Below, piece after piece: positions 1 through 7,960 of a stretch of 26,659 nt of DNA; position 1 is the first letter of the stretch; every line of letters starts with the position of its first letter. The DNA is taken from NCBI RefSeq assembly GCF_000716535.1, contig NZ_JNWV01000066.1, positions 1-26,659 of the forward strand, written 5' to 3'. Source of the DNA: Streptomyces flaveolus. GTDB taxonomy: Bacteria; Actinomycetota; Actinomycetes; Streptomycetales; Streptomycetaceae. The translations under genes were made by a program, and so were the position numbers. The notes beneath the pieces were generated by a model that worked only from the letters and a program-made list of their open reading frames with translations, was not told where the DNA came from and searched no databases.

Positions 1-96
1 AGCGACATCACCACCGCCGAACACCTCGGCACCCGCGTCGCCCACCACGCCGCCACCTTCCACGCCGGCCGCCGAGCCCTCACCACCACCCACTGA
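1..96 (+). CDS. 3' end of an unidentified protein (partial)
   Basis: An open frame enters from the left edge and ends at the TGA at 94-96, leaving 31 residues that read SDITTAEHLGTRVAHHA and end in TTTH. The A/E-x-LG-x-RVA pattern resembles the last helix of flavodoxin-like NAD(P)H:quinone or FMN reductases, but this is too short to assign. It lies 84 bp upstream of the MFS gene on the same strand and could be co-transcribed with it. The frame is supported by codon bias and by the stop sitting just before a good ribosome-binding region. Function is not claimed. Confidence 0.5.
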   Translation, partial: SDITTAEHLGTRVAHHAATFHAGRRALTTTH

Positions 97-180
97 ACCC
101 CACCACCGGCACCCACCACACACCCGGACACACACCATCCCGGCATCCGGCCAAGCGGCCACCCGGCACGAGGAGACGCC

Positions 181-1452
181 GTGAAGCTCTCTGCGGTCAC
201 ACCCGCCCGCACATCCCGCACACCACAAGCGCAGACTCCCGAGAGCCCCGGCCGCCGCCGGCCGCTGTCCACCGCCGGCGTTGTCACCGCCTCGATCGCC
301 GTCGCGTTCGGAGCCGGCGCGGGCAGCCCCCTGTTCGTGCTCTACCAGCAGCAGTGGGGCTTCCCCGACTGGCAGTTGACCACCGCGTTCACCGTCTACG
401 CCGTCACCCTGCTGGCCACCCTGCTCGTCGCCGGCTCGCTCTCCGACCACATCGGGCGCCGTCCGGTCCTCATCACCGCGCTCACCCTGCTGCTCCTCGC
501 AAGCGCGCTCTTCCTCCTCGCCGACGGCATCGGCTGGATCATCGCCGCGCGCGCCGTGCAGGGGGTGGCCACCGGAGCGGCCACCAGCACCTTCACCGCG
601 GCCATCATCGAACTGTCCAGCCCCCGTCACCGGCGCACCATGACCGTCCTGACCAGCGCCGCCCCCGTCGGAGGGCTCGCCCTGGGCGCCTTCTTCGCCG
701 GGCTCGCCGTCCAGTACACCGACCACCCCACCGCGGTCGTCTTCACCACTCTGACCGCCGTGCTCCTCTACGGCATCGGCTCCGTCCTGGCCGCCCCCGA
801 GACCGCCGCCCGGCACCCCGGCGCACTCGCCTCGCTCCGCCCCCACCTCACCATCCCTCCCGCGGCGCGCTCCTGGTTCTGGGCCCTGGTCCCCCTCACC
901 GCCGCCGGCTGGATGTACTCCGGCCTCTTCCTCGGCCTGGCACCCTCCTTCGACCACCAGGTCTTCCACATCCACAACAGCGCGGCGAACGGCGCCGTCG
1001 TGGCCCTCCAGCCCATCTCGGCCGCGCTCGCCGGCATGGCCTTCGCCCGCGTCACCGCCACACGTGCCACCCGCGCCGGCACCCTGCTCATCCTCGCCGG
1101 CGCCCTCCTCACCGTCACCGGTGTCGCCACGGCCAGCCTGCCCCTCGTCATCATCGGCGCCCTCACCGGCGGCGTCGGGCAGGGCGCGGCCTTCGGCTCC
1201 AGCCTGCGCATCCTCGGCCCCCTCGCCGACAACGCTCACCGCGGCGGTCTCTTCGCCGCCGTCTACCTCATCGCCTACACCGCCTACGGCGCACCCGTCC
1301 TCCTCGCCGGCATCGCCAGCGACCACACCGGACTCGCTCCCACCGTCACCGTCTACGGCGCCACCGTGGCACTCCTCGCCGCCACCGCCGCACTCTCGCT
1401 CACCCTGCGAACCCGCCGGGACGACAGCGCCCGCGCCGTCTCGGGAGCATGA
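181..1452 (+). CDS. MFS transporter, drug-efflux type
   Basis: The 423-residue product has a hydrophilic N-terminus (about 30 residues) followed by about twelve hydrophobic segments, the usual size for 12-TM major facilitator exporters. The loop 2-3 signature A is visible as GSLSDHIGRRPVL near residues 85-97. It probably exports small molecules by proton antiport across the cytoplasmic membrane; the substrate cannot be read from sequence. The GTG at 181 was chosen because GAGGAG lies just upstream (170-175). It is a paralogue of the MFS protein at 20921-22261: both have an S/A-P-x-x-x-L/I-Y-x-x-x-W-G-F block followed by the same motif A. No regulator is adjacent. A strong hairpin follows at 1459-1494. 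Confidence 0.9.
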   Translation: MKLSAVTPARTSRTPQAQTPESPGRRRPLSTAGVVTASIAVAFGAGAGSPLFVLYQQQWGFPDWQLTTAFTVYAVTLLATLLVAGSLSDHIGRRPVLITALTLLLLASALFLLADGIGWIIAARAVQGVATGAATSTFTAAIIELSSPRHRRTMTVLTSAAPVGGLALGAFFAGLAVQYTDHPTAVVFTTLTAVLLYGIGSVLAAPETAARHPGALASLRPHLTIPPAARSWFWALVPLTAAGWMYSGLFLGLAPSFDHQVFHIHNSAANGAVVALQPISAALAGMAFARVTATRATRAGTLLILAGALLTVTGVATASLPLVIIGALTGGVGQGAAFGSSLRILGPLADNAHRGGLFAAVYLIAYTAYGAPVLLAGIASDHTGLAPTVTVYGATVALLAATAALSLTLRTRRDDSARAVSGA

Positions 1453-1458
1453 AGCGCC

Positions 1459-1494
1459 GCACCGGCGTCCCCGCGTACCCGAGGACGCCGGTGC
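1459..1494 (+). terminator. Hairpin terminator after the MFS gene
   Basis: Perfect 12-bp inverted repeat: GCACCGGCGTCC at 1459-1470 pairs with GGACGCCGGTGC at 1483-1494 across a 12-nt loop. It begins 7 nt after the stop codon. There is no U-tract, as is common for actinomycete terminators. Confidence 0.75.
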
Positions 1495-1583
1495 CCGGCC
1501 CGCCGCGTACATGGGCTCACGAGCGCATCACCCCAACTGCCGCGCATGGACGCGCCGGCGCGGTGGAGAACCTCGGCGGCGGG

Positions 1584-2252
1584 CAGCGTTCTGGAAAGCT
1601 GCACCCTGGGTCCACCGGAGTGCTGGAGGCTGTGTCATCTCCCCCACCGACCGGCCCGCCGTCGCGCTGGAGGGCTCGACCGGGCCGAGCCTGATCCGCA
1701 CGACCGTCCACGACTGCGTCCTCGGCGTCCACCTCGCCAGTTCGGCGCGTACACGCGTGCGCGGCACTTCGGGGACGGTTTCGCGGACTGCGCGTTCGCG
1801 GACACGTCCCTGCCGGCCGTGCACATCGGGCGGCGACCGCGGCAGGGGACGGCTCGAGAGCTGCGAGGTGGCCGGCAGCGCCGGCTCGGGTGTCGCGGTG
1901 GACCACGGCGGCGAGGTTTCCCTGATGCGGGTGCGCATCAGCGGTGGCCGGGCGCACGGCGTCCTGGTGTCGGCCGGGGACGGGATCGCTGACCCTGGTC
2001 GCGGGCTGCGCCGTCCATTCCAACCAGGGCACCGGTCTGCGGCACGGCAGGCCCGGGCCGGCCCTGACCGTGGAACGCCTGGACAGCTCGTACAACGGTC
2101 CTGCGCTGGTCGGTCCGGCCGAGGTCAAGCGCAGGTGAACATGCTGGTGAGCCAGGGCCGCCTGACCCGGCGGCGTGCTCAGCTCGGCATCCCGGCCCCG
2201 CCCCTGAGCCGGCACCTCGTCTTCGCCGGCCCGCCGGGTACCGGCGAGCCCG
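1584..2252 (+). pseudogene. Decayed beta-helix repeat / AAA+ ATPase protein
   Basis: Recognisable pieces of one protein occur in all three plus-strand frames. A beta-helix section reads across frames 1 and 2 (for example VALEGSTGPSLIRTTVHDC near 1660-1715, GDGFADCAFADTSLPAVHIG near 1775-1830, and LESCEVAGSAGSGVAVDHGG near 1855-1910). Frame 3 continues it to ALVGPAEVKR at about 2133. Frame 2 then gives VNMLVSQ followed by PLSRHLVFAGPPGTG, the start of an AAA+ domain of the CbxX/SpoVK type with its Walker A. The Walker A Lys-Thr is absent: the reading becomes GEPDW exactly where a 33-bp direct repeat begins. The intact family would continue for several hundred residues. At least four frame changes plus a 3' truncation make it non-functional, unless the frameshifts are sequencing errors. 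Confidence 0.7.
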
Positions 2253-2255
2253 ACT

Positions 2256-2288
2256 GGTTCCACGACACCTCCGGCGACCACCCGCAGC
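2256..2288. repeat. 33-bp direct repeat, copy 1
   Basis: Perfectly identical to 2460-2492, offset 204 bp. With one mismatch the identity extends to 2252-2288. This copy lies at the point where the AAA+ pseudogene loses homology, just after its truncated Walker A. Confidence 0.9.
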
Positions 2289-2305
2289 ACTCCCGCGCGT
2301 CCCGC

Positions 2306-4546
2306 CTACCCGGCCGGGGACGGGTGCGCCGCGGCGGCCGGAGCGCGGGGCCGGGAACCGGCGGGCCCGTCCTGCCGCGCCCCGTCCGGGGGCAGGTGCG
2401 TACCCGGTACCCGGGGCCACCGGTCTCGGCGCCGGCGCGCGAGGCCGGCGGACAGGACCGGTTCCACGACACCTCCGGCGACCACCCGCAGCGCGGACAG
2501 CTCCCCGGTGAGCCGGTCCGCCCCGGCACTCAGCGCGTCACGGTAGCGGCCCTCCTGATCCTCCGGGTGCCGGGACGCGTCCGCCCGTGCCAGTTCCGCC
2601 GCGTACGCCAGGACCAGGCGGTGCGCCGCGTAGCGGCCGTTCCCTCCGGCGGTCAGCAGCCCGGCGCGCACCAGTTCCCCCGCCGCCGCGACCGTCGCCT
2701 GCGGCGGCAGCCCGGTGGCATCGGCCAGGGCCGCGGTGCTGTACTCGGGCCCCAGGTGCGGCAGCAGACGGAACGTCAGCGCAGCCTCGGGACCCAGCGT
2801 GCGGTACTCGCGGAAGAGGACGGCCCGTACGCCGTTGCCGCGGTCGTCGTCGGTGAAGCCGTCCAGGTTCTTCTCGGTCCCGGCCAGTTCGGCCGCCAGC
2901 ACGCTCAGCGGCTGGTCCGGACGGGCCAGGGCGCGGGCGGCCGCGACGGCCAGGGCCAGGGGCAGCCGGCCGCACCGCTCGACGATGTCCTCGACCACAC
3001 CGGCCCGCGCGTCGGCGCGGGCCGGGCCCAGCCGTCGCAGGAAGGACTCGGCCGCCTCGGCCGGCGCGGGCACGTCGAGCCCGACCAGCCGCGCCCCGTG
3101 GGCGGCGGCCAGTCCGCTCAGCCGCCGACGGCTGGTCACCACCACCATGCACAGCGGGGAGCCGGGCAGCAGCGGCCGTATCTGCTTCAGGTCGAGGGCG
3201 TTGTCAAGGACGACCAGTACCTTCCGGTCGGCCAGCACGCTGCGGAACAGAGCGGCCCGGGACTCCGTCGACGCCGGGACCCGCCACCGCCGCACGCCCA
3301 GCGCCTCCAGGAACTCGCACAGGACCTCGCCGGGGTCCCGCGGGCTCCCGCCCGAGCCGAAGCCGCGCAGGTCCACGAAGAGCTGGCCGTCGGGGAACCG
3401 GGCGGCCACCCGATGGGCGAAGTGCACGGCCAGGGCGGTCTTGCCGACACCGGGGATGCCGTCGAGCGCCAGTACGCGCAGGGCGTCGCTCGTCTCGCCC
3501 GCGAGGGCCAGCGCCTGTTCCATCTGCCGGGCACGGCCGGAGAAGCAGGGCAGGTCCGCCGGCAGTTGCGCGGGCACGGAGCCCGGCTCGGCGGCGGGCA
3601 CGGGGGTGTGCGGCGTCTGTCCGCCGCCCACCGCCCGGAGCACGTCCTCTTCCCCGGAGTCCCCGGGCGCGTCCCCGGGCACCGCCGGTCGTTGCTCGTT
3701 CTGGCGCAGGACGCGCTCGTACGCGGCGCGCAGCTCCGCACCGGGCCGCACGCCCAGCTCCCGCCACAGCCGGCCGCGGACGTCCTGGTACAGCGTCAGT
3801 GCCTCGGCCTGCTTGCCGTCCGCGCCGAGTACGAGCAGCAGATGGGCTTGGAGCCTCTGGTCCAGCGGGTGACGTTGCGCGGCCTGGCGCACGGACAGCA
3901 GCACCGGCCCCGGGCTGTCGCACCGCAGGGCCGCCGCCGCCGTCTCGCACACGACCGAGGCGTGCTCACGCTCCACCGTGGCGAAGACGCGGTGGGCTCC
4001 GGCCACGGGTCCGAGATCCGCCGCGCACCGCCCCTGCCACTGGCTCAGGGCCTCGCCGAACCGGCGGACCGCCTCGTGCGCGTCCCCCTCGGCGGCCTTC
4101 TCCCGGGCCTGGCGCACCAGCGCGCGGAACCGCAGGAGGTCGAGTTCGCCGGCACCGACCCGCAACAGGTAGCCCCCGTCCTGGCGGACGAGCCACCGGC
4201 CGGCGTTCCTGGCCGGCAGATCCGGTTCGAGCAGGCGCCGCAGCACACCCACGTAGCGGTGGACCGCGTTGGCCGCGCTGGTGGGCGGGTCACCCTCCCA
4301 GAGCAGGTCCACCAGGTCCGCCAGCGGCACGGGCCGGCCCGCACGGGCGAGCAGTGCGGCCAGGATGAGGCGCTGCTGCCGGGGTCCCAACGGCAGTTCG
4401 GTCCCGTCTCGCCATGCCCGCAGGGGACCCAGCAGCGAGAACCGGACGGTTTCCTGCGGGGTGCCGGCTGCCAGGGCAGGTCCGGGCGGCGTCATCGGCA
4501 TCGGCATCGGCATCGGCGATCGGTTCCCTTCTGATGTCACGGACAC
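2306..4546 (-). CDS. SARP/AfsR-family regulator with NB-ARC domain
   Basis: The 746-residue product contains an N-terminal winged-helix OmpR-like DNA-binding domain (about 34-110, VRFSLLGPLRAW to VLRRLLEP), a bacterial transcriptional activation domain (about 130-275), and an NB-ARC ATPase with Walker A GIPGVGKT (363-370), Walker B VLVVLDNA (443-450) and a GRLPLAL motif near 526-532. Family members are usually pathway or global activators of antibiotic production. AfsR-type relatives carry TPR repeats after the ATPase; none are visible here. The last 50 residues are low complexity and lie in and beyond the 33-bp direct repeat, so the native 3' end may be lost. The GTG at 4546 has no clear Shine-Dalgarno. 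Four in-frame ATGs from residue 12 (4513) onward are alternative starts. Confidence 0.85.
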   Translation of the reverse strand: MSVTSEGNRSPMPMPMPMTPPGPALAAGTPQETVRFSLLGPLRAWRDGTELPLGPRQQRLILAALLARAGRPVPLADLVDLLWEGDPPTSAANAVHRYVGVLRRLLEPDLPARNAGRWLVRQDGGYLLRVGAGELDLLRFRALVRQAREKAAEGDAHEAVRRFGEALSQWQGRCAADLGPVAGAHRVFATVEREHASVVCETAAAALRCDSPGPVLLSVRQAAQRHPLDQRLQAHLLLVLGADGKQAEALTLYQDVRGRLWRELGVRPGAELRAAYERVLRQNEQRPAVPGDAPGDSGEEDVLRAVGGGQTPHTPVPAAEPGSVPAQLPADLPCFSGRARQMEQALALAGETSDALRVLALDGIPGVGKTALAVHFAHRVAARFPDGQLFVDLRGFGSGGSPRDPGEVLCEFLEALGVRRWRVPASTESRAALFRSVLADRKVLVVLDNALDLKQIRPLLPGSPLCMVVVTSRRRLSGLAAAHGARLVGLDVPAPAEAAESFLRRLGPARADARAGVVEDIVERCGRLPLALAVAAARALARPDQPLSVLAAELAGTEKNLDGFTDDDRGNGVRAVLFREYRTLGPEAALTFRLLPHLGPEYSTAALADATGLPPQATVAAAGELVRAGLLTAGGNGRYAAHRLVLAYAAELARADASRHPEDQEGRYRDALSAGADRLTGELSALRVVAGGVVEPVLSAGLARRRRDRWPRVPGTHLPPDGARQDGPAGSRPRAPAAAAHPSPAG
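2460..2492. repeat. 33-bp direct repeat, copy 2
   Basis: Second copy of the repeat at 2256-2288. On the minus strand it lies inside the 3' end of the SARP gene and encodes LRVVAGGVVEPV. The 171 bp between the copies contain nothing recognisable beyond the extreme C-terminal tail of the SARP reading frame. Confidence 0.9.
4494..4517. repeat. Hexanucleotide tandem repeat (ATCGGC x4)
   Basis: Four perfect head-to-tail ATCGGC units. On the minus strand they encode Met-Pro repeats at the N-terminus of the SARP protein, so each unit supplies a possible in-frame ATG start. A change of unit number would keep the frame. Confidence 0.85.
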
Positions 4547-4996
4547 CGGGGTGGCACGTCACGGCGGTCCACGTCGCTCGCGGCGACGGTGCGCCCCGGG
4601 CCGGCGCCGGTGCCCGGAAGGCACAACGGCCGGTCGGGCGAGTCATCGGCCGGCCCCCGTGCGACCGGCGCCCAGGCGGTGGGCGATGCGGACCGGTCCC
4701 GCCGCGCCAACGTAGGCTTCCCGCGCGAAGCCGAGCATCGGTCGGATGACTCACCAACGTGGTGGGTGCCCCGGTCGTACGGCTGCCACCGGCCGGCGCC
4801 CGACCGGCGGGTGCCCCGGGGCGCGGGCGACAGCCCGGTCGGTGGCACCGGTCGCGCCCGTCTCGACGGCCGGCACGCCCCAGCCGAGCCGGGCCCTTCC
4901 GGTTTCGGGACGATGCCGACCGGTGAACAAGGCCGGTCCGTTCCGTCGGCCGCCGGCAGGGGAACCCTCCGCTCGGACCTCCTCGGCCGCCGGCGG
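4547..4996. other. About 450 bp with no recognisable gene
   Basis: Both strands were read between the SARP start and the opcA remnant. Open frames exist because of GC content, but they give arginine/proline-rich text with no family resemblance. It may be eroded sequence continuing from the opcA remnant. No promoter or hairpin that I would defend was seen. Confidence 0.5.
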
Positions 4997-5295
4997 GCCC
5001 TCGGGCCGGTCGACGACGATCTCACCGTTCGCGGGTGCCCAGACGTACGGCCGTCACCACCGGCCCGGCAGTGACGACCCGGCCAGCGGGCCGGCGGTTC
5101 CGCGCTCGGGTTGTCCGCCTCGGCCTCCACGGCCGCCGAGGTCACCTCCACCGGTGCCTGGTCGACTACGGCGGCCGGCGTCGACCGCCACGGGGTCATC
5201 CGGGTCCAGGCAAGGTCGGTGTCAGCGGGGGCGTGTCCCTGGACCATGGTCAGGTCGGACAAGGCATCCAGGTGTCCCGGAAGCCGTACGGCCGA
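4997..5295 (-). pseudogene. opcA: opcA remnant (G6PDH assembly protein)
   Basis: OpcA promotes assembly and activity of glucose-6-phosphate dehydrogenase. One minus-strand frame from about 5295 to 5083 carries its C-terminal signature: APADTDLAWTRMTPWRS, then VTSAAVEAEADNPSAE. A second frame continues with PVVTAVRLGT (about 5060-5035). A third gives NGEIVVDRPEG (5029-4997), the conserved strand before the OpcA C-terminus. The N-terminal two thirds are missing and at least two frameshifts interrupt the rest, so it is a pseudogene. It lies downstream of the DUF2630 gene and the transketolase remnant, which matches the tkt-tal-zwf-opcA gene order of actinomycetes with tal and zwf deleted. Confidence 0.75.
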
Positions 5296-5344
5296 CGCGG
5301 CCGCCGACCCGGAAGCGGCGGCCGCGCACGTCGGTCCCGGGGCT

Positions 5345-5590
5345 TCAGGACTGGTAGCCCTCGACCACGGACTGCGGGCGCACATGTGCCTCGTCGGGGT
5401 CCTGCCCGAACTCGGCCCGGGCCCGTCGCTGGCGCAGCAGGTCCCAGCACTGGTCCAGTTCTCGCTCCAGCTCCCCCAGTCGGCTGTGGTCGGCCGGGCT
5501 TCCCGCGGCGCGCGTCGTCAGGGAGTCGCGCAGTCGGCGCTCCTCATCGGCCATCTCGGTGATCCGATGCAGGATCTCCTGGTTCTTCAT
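5345..5590 (-). CDS. DUF2630 family small protein
   Basis: An 81-residue intact frame starts at the ATG at 5588-5590, preceded on the minus strand by a near-perfect Shine-Dalgarno (AAGGAGG, 5 nt spacing). The sequence is charged and predicted helical: an N-terminal helix MKNQEILHRITEMADEERRL, a linker, then LGELERELDQCWDLLRQRRA and a C-terminal tail ending VVEGYQS. This pattern fits the DUF2630 family of short actinobacterial proteins of unknown function. It is the only intact gene in the collapsed tkt/opcA block. The upstream transketolase remnant reads in the same frame and opens into it without a stop, so a fusion transcript is possible. Confidence 0.8.
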   Translation of the reverse strand: MKNQEILHRITEMADEERRLRDSLTTRAAGSPADHSRLGELERELDQCWDLLRQRRARAEFGQDPDEAHVRPQSVVEGYQS

Positions 5591-5725
5591 GGGTCCTCCT
5601 TCTCGATCGTGTTTCTCTCGGTCGGCGGGGGCGTCCGCCGAAGTGCACCGGGCGGCCTCGCCGACGGCCGCCCCGCAGCGGCCGGGTGGCCGGACCGCCG
5701 CGATCCGCGCCGTGTGCCGGGGGGC

Positions 5726-6265
5726 ACTGAGCCCGGCAAGGGACACCACGCGGGTCGGCACGCCCTCGGCTTGGAGCCGCTCACGCGCCTCGACGGCGAC
5801 GTGCACCTCGGAACCGGTGGCGATCAGGATCACCTGCGGCTCGGTGCTCAGCCTTCGGGCTCCTCGACCTCGGACAGGACGTAACCGTCCCTGGCGGCGG
5901 CCTCGTTGGGCGCGGACAACGGCTCGCCCTGACGGGTCGGCACCAGCCCGTGCGGAGCCGGACCGGTGGAGTGGCGTCTGAGGAACTCGGCCCAGGCGAT
6001 GTGGCTCTCGTTGGCGTCCGCCGGGCGGACGACGTCGCGGCCCGGGATGGCGCGCCGCGAGGTCGCGGCCGACCCACTCCGGATCCGCCGGGTCGTGCCG
6101 CATCACCTTCCGGAAGAGGGTGTAGGCGGCCGGGGCCGGGCTCGTCGTCGTACCGGGATGGCCGTTGCCCACCTTCTGTACGGCGTCTGCGGCCAGGACA
6201 CGGGCGGTGTCCACCGCACGCTGGTCCGGCTCGGTCCGCTCCAGGCCGGACAATGAGGAAGGCAT
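5726..6265 (-). pseudogene. tkt: Transketolase remnant with large internal deletion
   Basis: Transketolase is the ThDP enzyme of the non-oxidative pentose phosphate pathway, normally about 700 residues. From an ATG at 6265 (GGGAG upstream) the frame gives the N-terminus: DQRAVDTARVLAADAVQKVG, NGHPG, then AAYTLFRKVMRHDPADPEW. At about 6055 it jumps, with a frame change, to a late segment reading IPGRDVVRPADANE, then IAWAEFLRRH, LVPTRQGEPLS and GYVLSEVEEPEG before a stop. A return to the first frame gives PQVILIATGSEVHVAVEARE and PTRVVSLAG, then homology ends near 5726. Roughly 440 internal residues, including the ThDP-binding core and the main catalytic histidines, and the C-terminus are gone. 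It cannot be functional. Confidence 0.85.
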
Positions 6266-6400
6266 GGTTCTCCCAAGGTCGTGGCTCAGGGCAGGTACGG
6301 CCGTGCCACCGTGCGGTGTGCCGGGACGCCCGGGTCCTCGGCGGTCTTCCCGGCGGTGCCGCTCAGCCGCGGGCGGCCGGGGCGGCTCAAGGTCCGTGGC

Positions 6401-6874
6401 TCAGCCGCGGTTCTCCGACTGGAACATCCAGCTCTGCTTCTCCAGTTCGGCAGTCAGCCCGATCAGCAGGTCCTGGGTCACGACGTCCGACCGCCCGGTG
6501 GTCCCGACACGCTCGCGCAACCGGCCGATGAGCACGGAGAACGACTCGACCAGGGCTTCCACGGCCGCGGCGTCCCCGATCCAGCCGGGCTTCAACCCGG
6601 GCAGTCCGCTGTCGGACGCGATCGTGGCCGCCCGCCCGTCCGGGCTGACGCCCAGCGCGGCGGCCCGCTCGGCGACCTGGTCGGCGTAGTCGCGCGCGGT
6701 GGCGACCACCTCGTCGAGCTGCTCGTGGATGGTGCGGAAACGGGACCCGTACACGTTCCAGTGGGCCTGCTTGGCCACCAGGGACAGGTCCAGCAGGTCG
6801 ACCAGGGTCTCCTGCAGGGCGGTCCCGGTGACCTGGCGGTCCTCCTCCGGCAGTGGACTGGTGATGGTCCTCAT
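6401..6874 (-). CDS. dps: Dps-family ferritin-like DNA-protection protein
   Basis: The 157-residue product has the four-helix ferritin fold of Dps, which stores iron, detoxifies peroxide and often coats DNA in stress or stationary phase. Ferroxidase ligands are in the family spacing: His38 in KQAHWN, His50 and Asp54 in IHEQLD, then Asp65 and Glu69 in ADQVAE. The ATG at 6874 was preferred over an upstream GTG at 6916 because GGAAG lies about 10-12 nt before it and because the conserved part starts there (MRTITSPLPEEDRQ). The N-terminus is short with no long basic tail. It sits upstream of the transketolase remnant on the same strand. No clear SigB-type promoter was found. Confidence 0.92.
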   Translation of the reverse strand: MRTITSPLPEEDRQVTGTALQETLVDLLDLSLVAKQAHWNVYGSRFRTIHEQLDEVVATARDYADQVAERAAALGVSPDGRAATIASDSGLPGLKPGWIGDAAAVEALVESFSVLIGRLRERVGTTGRSDVVTQDLLIGLTAELEKQSWMFQSENRG

Positions 6875-7244
6875 GGCTGTGTGTCTTCCTTCGTCGTCCT
6901 CGTACGGCGCCGTCACCCGGCGAGACCCGCGCAGTGTGGAGGGAGCCCTCCGGTGCCCACTCCCATCGCCTCACGACCGCCGGGGCCTGCGCCCTCATTC
7001 TTCGATCGGGCTCGCAGGAGCAGAATCGGTCGTTTGACTTACCGTCCCGCACGGTAGTCATGGCTCCGTTCCGGCCTGCGGCGACGAGCCGTTCACGCGG
7101 CCGCCGGTGGACGCCGCAAGGGGCCGGCCGCGCCTGTGGGGTCAGCGCAGGGTCCGGGTGCGGCGAGCGGGCCGGCCGGGCCGGCGCCTGCCCGGCACGG
7201 CTCGCCGCCCGGAGCCCTCGCACGGAGTGGGCCCGGAGACCCGA
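6875..7244. other. About 370-bp intergenic region with an orphan inverted repeat
   Basis: No gene-like frame on either strand. The only notable structure is the imperfect palindrome at 7035-7060, listed separately. It must hold the dps promoter, but I could not place -35/-10 boxes with confidence. Confidence 0.5.
7035..7060. promoter_or_regulatory. Orphan TetR-like palindrome
   Basis: TGACTTACCGT (7035-7045) and ACGGTAGTCA (7051-7060) are inverted arms around CCCGC, matching over ten pairs with one bulged T. The core TACCGT-N5-ACGGTA is perfect. This is the size and AT/GC layout of a TetR-family operator, but the nearest start codons are about 160 bp (dps) and 900 bp away. Confidence 0.4.
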
Positions 7245-7281
7245 CGGCCCCGGAGCACGCCGTCGGCGAACTCCGGGGCCG
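7245..7281 (-). terminator. Hairpin terminator after the NAD(P)-binding protein gene
   Basis: Arms CGGCCCCGGAG (7245-7255) and CTCCGGGGCCG (7271-7281) form a perfect 11-bp stem with a 15-nt loop, 16 nt beyond the stop codon of the minus-strand gene. Confidence 0.65.
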
Positions 7282-7297
7282 GGAGGGAACGGTGGCG

Positions 7298-7960
7298 TCA
7301 GCCGGCCGCGGCCGACCTCACCGCGTCCGCCACCGGGACGTCCCCGCCAGTCAGTTCCAGCGTCAGTCCGGCCGTGCCCGGCTCGTCGAGCAGCGCCAGC
7401 AGGACCGCCGCGACGTCGTCGCGGGTCACGTCGCCCGGCGGAGTCGACTCCGCCAGGGCGACACGCCCGGTCCCCGGATCGTCCGTGAGCCGTCCGGGCC
7501 GCAGGATCGTCCAGTCCAGCGCCTCGCGCGAGCGCAGGTCCGCGTCGGCCCGTTCCTTGGCCCTGAGGTAGGCGGCGAAGACCGGGTCGGTGCCCAGCGG
7601 GGGTTCGTCGCCCACTCCCTTGCCGGAGATCATGAGGAAGCGGCGCACCCCCGCGGTCTGCGCGGCGTCGGCCAGGAGGACGGCCGCCGCCCGGTCCACG
7701 GTGTCCTTGCGCGCCGCGCCGCTGCGGGGACCGGCACCGGCGGCGAAGACCACCGCGTCCGCGCCCGCCAGATGATCCGCGACCTGCCGCACCGACGCCG
7801 ACTCCAGGTCACAGACCACGGGCCGGGCGCCCGCGGACCGCAGATCTTCGGCCTGCTCCGGCCGGCGGACAAGCCCCACGGCTTGGTCACCGCGCGCTGT
7901 GAGCAGGCGTTCGAGCCGCAGAGCGATCTGACCGTGGCCTCCGGCGATCACGATCCGCAT
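7298..7960 (-). CDS. NAD(P)-binding protein, atypical SDR (NmrA/YwnB-like)
   Basis: The 220-residue product starts MRIVIAGGHGQIALRLERLL, an N-terminal Rossmann motif GGxGxIA typical of atypical short-chain dehydrogenases that act as NAD(P)-dependent reductases or redox sensors. Further family marks are VFAAGAGP (near 85-92), RRFLMISGKG and YLRAKERADADLR, where the Tyr and Lys lie in a YxxxK arrangement, and DWTILRPGRLTDDP. The ATG at 7960 is preceded by AAAGAGG at good spacing. It stands alone between two minus-strand genes and has its own terminator. The substrate cannot be deduced. Confidence 0.85.
   Translation of the reverse strand: MRIVIAGGHGQIALRLERLLTARGDQAVGLVRRPEQAEDLRSAGARPVVCDLESASVRQVADHLAGADAVVFAAGAGPRSGAARKDTVDRAAAVLLADAAQTAGVRRFLMISGKGVGDEPPLGTDPVFAAYLRAKERADADLRSREALDWTILRPGRLTDDPGTGRVALAESTPPGDVTRDDVAAVLLALLDEPGTAGLTLELTGGDVPVADAVRSAAAG

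Noticed and set aside
2256..2492. Direct repeats considered as ends of an integrated element (att sites)
   Set aside because: Only 171 bp lie between them, with no integrase, tRNA or mobile gene nearby.
1064..4534. Very long plus-strand open frame of 1156 codons
   Set aside because: It runs antisense to the SARP gene and across the beta-helix pseudogene. Its text is Arg/Gly/Gln-rich shadow sequence produced by GC codon bias, apart from the pseudogene segments already listed.
7060..7488. ATG directly after the palindrome at 7035-7060 as the start of a regulated gene
   Set aside because: The frame gives Arg/Pro/Gly-rich text with no domain and overlaps the terminator and 3' end of the minus-strand gene.
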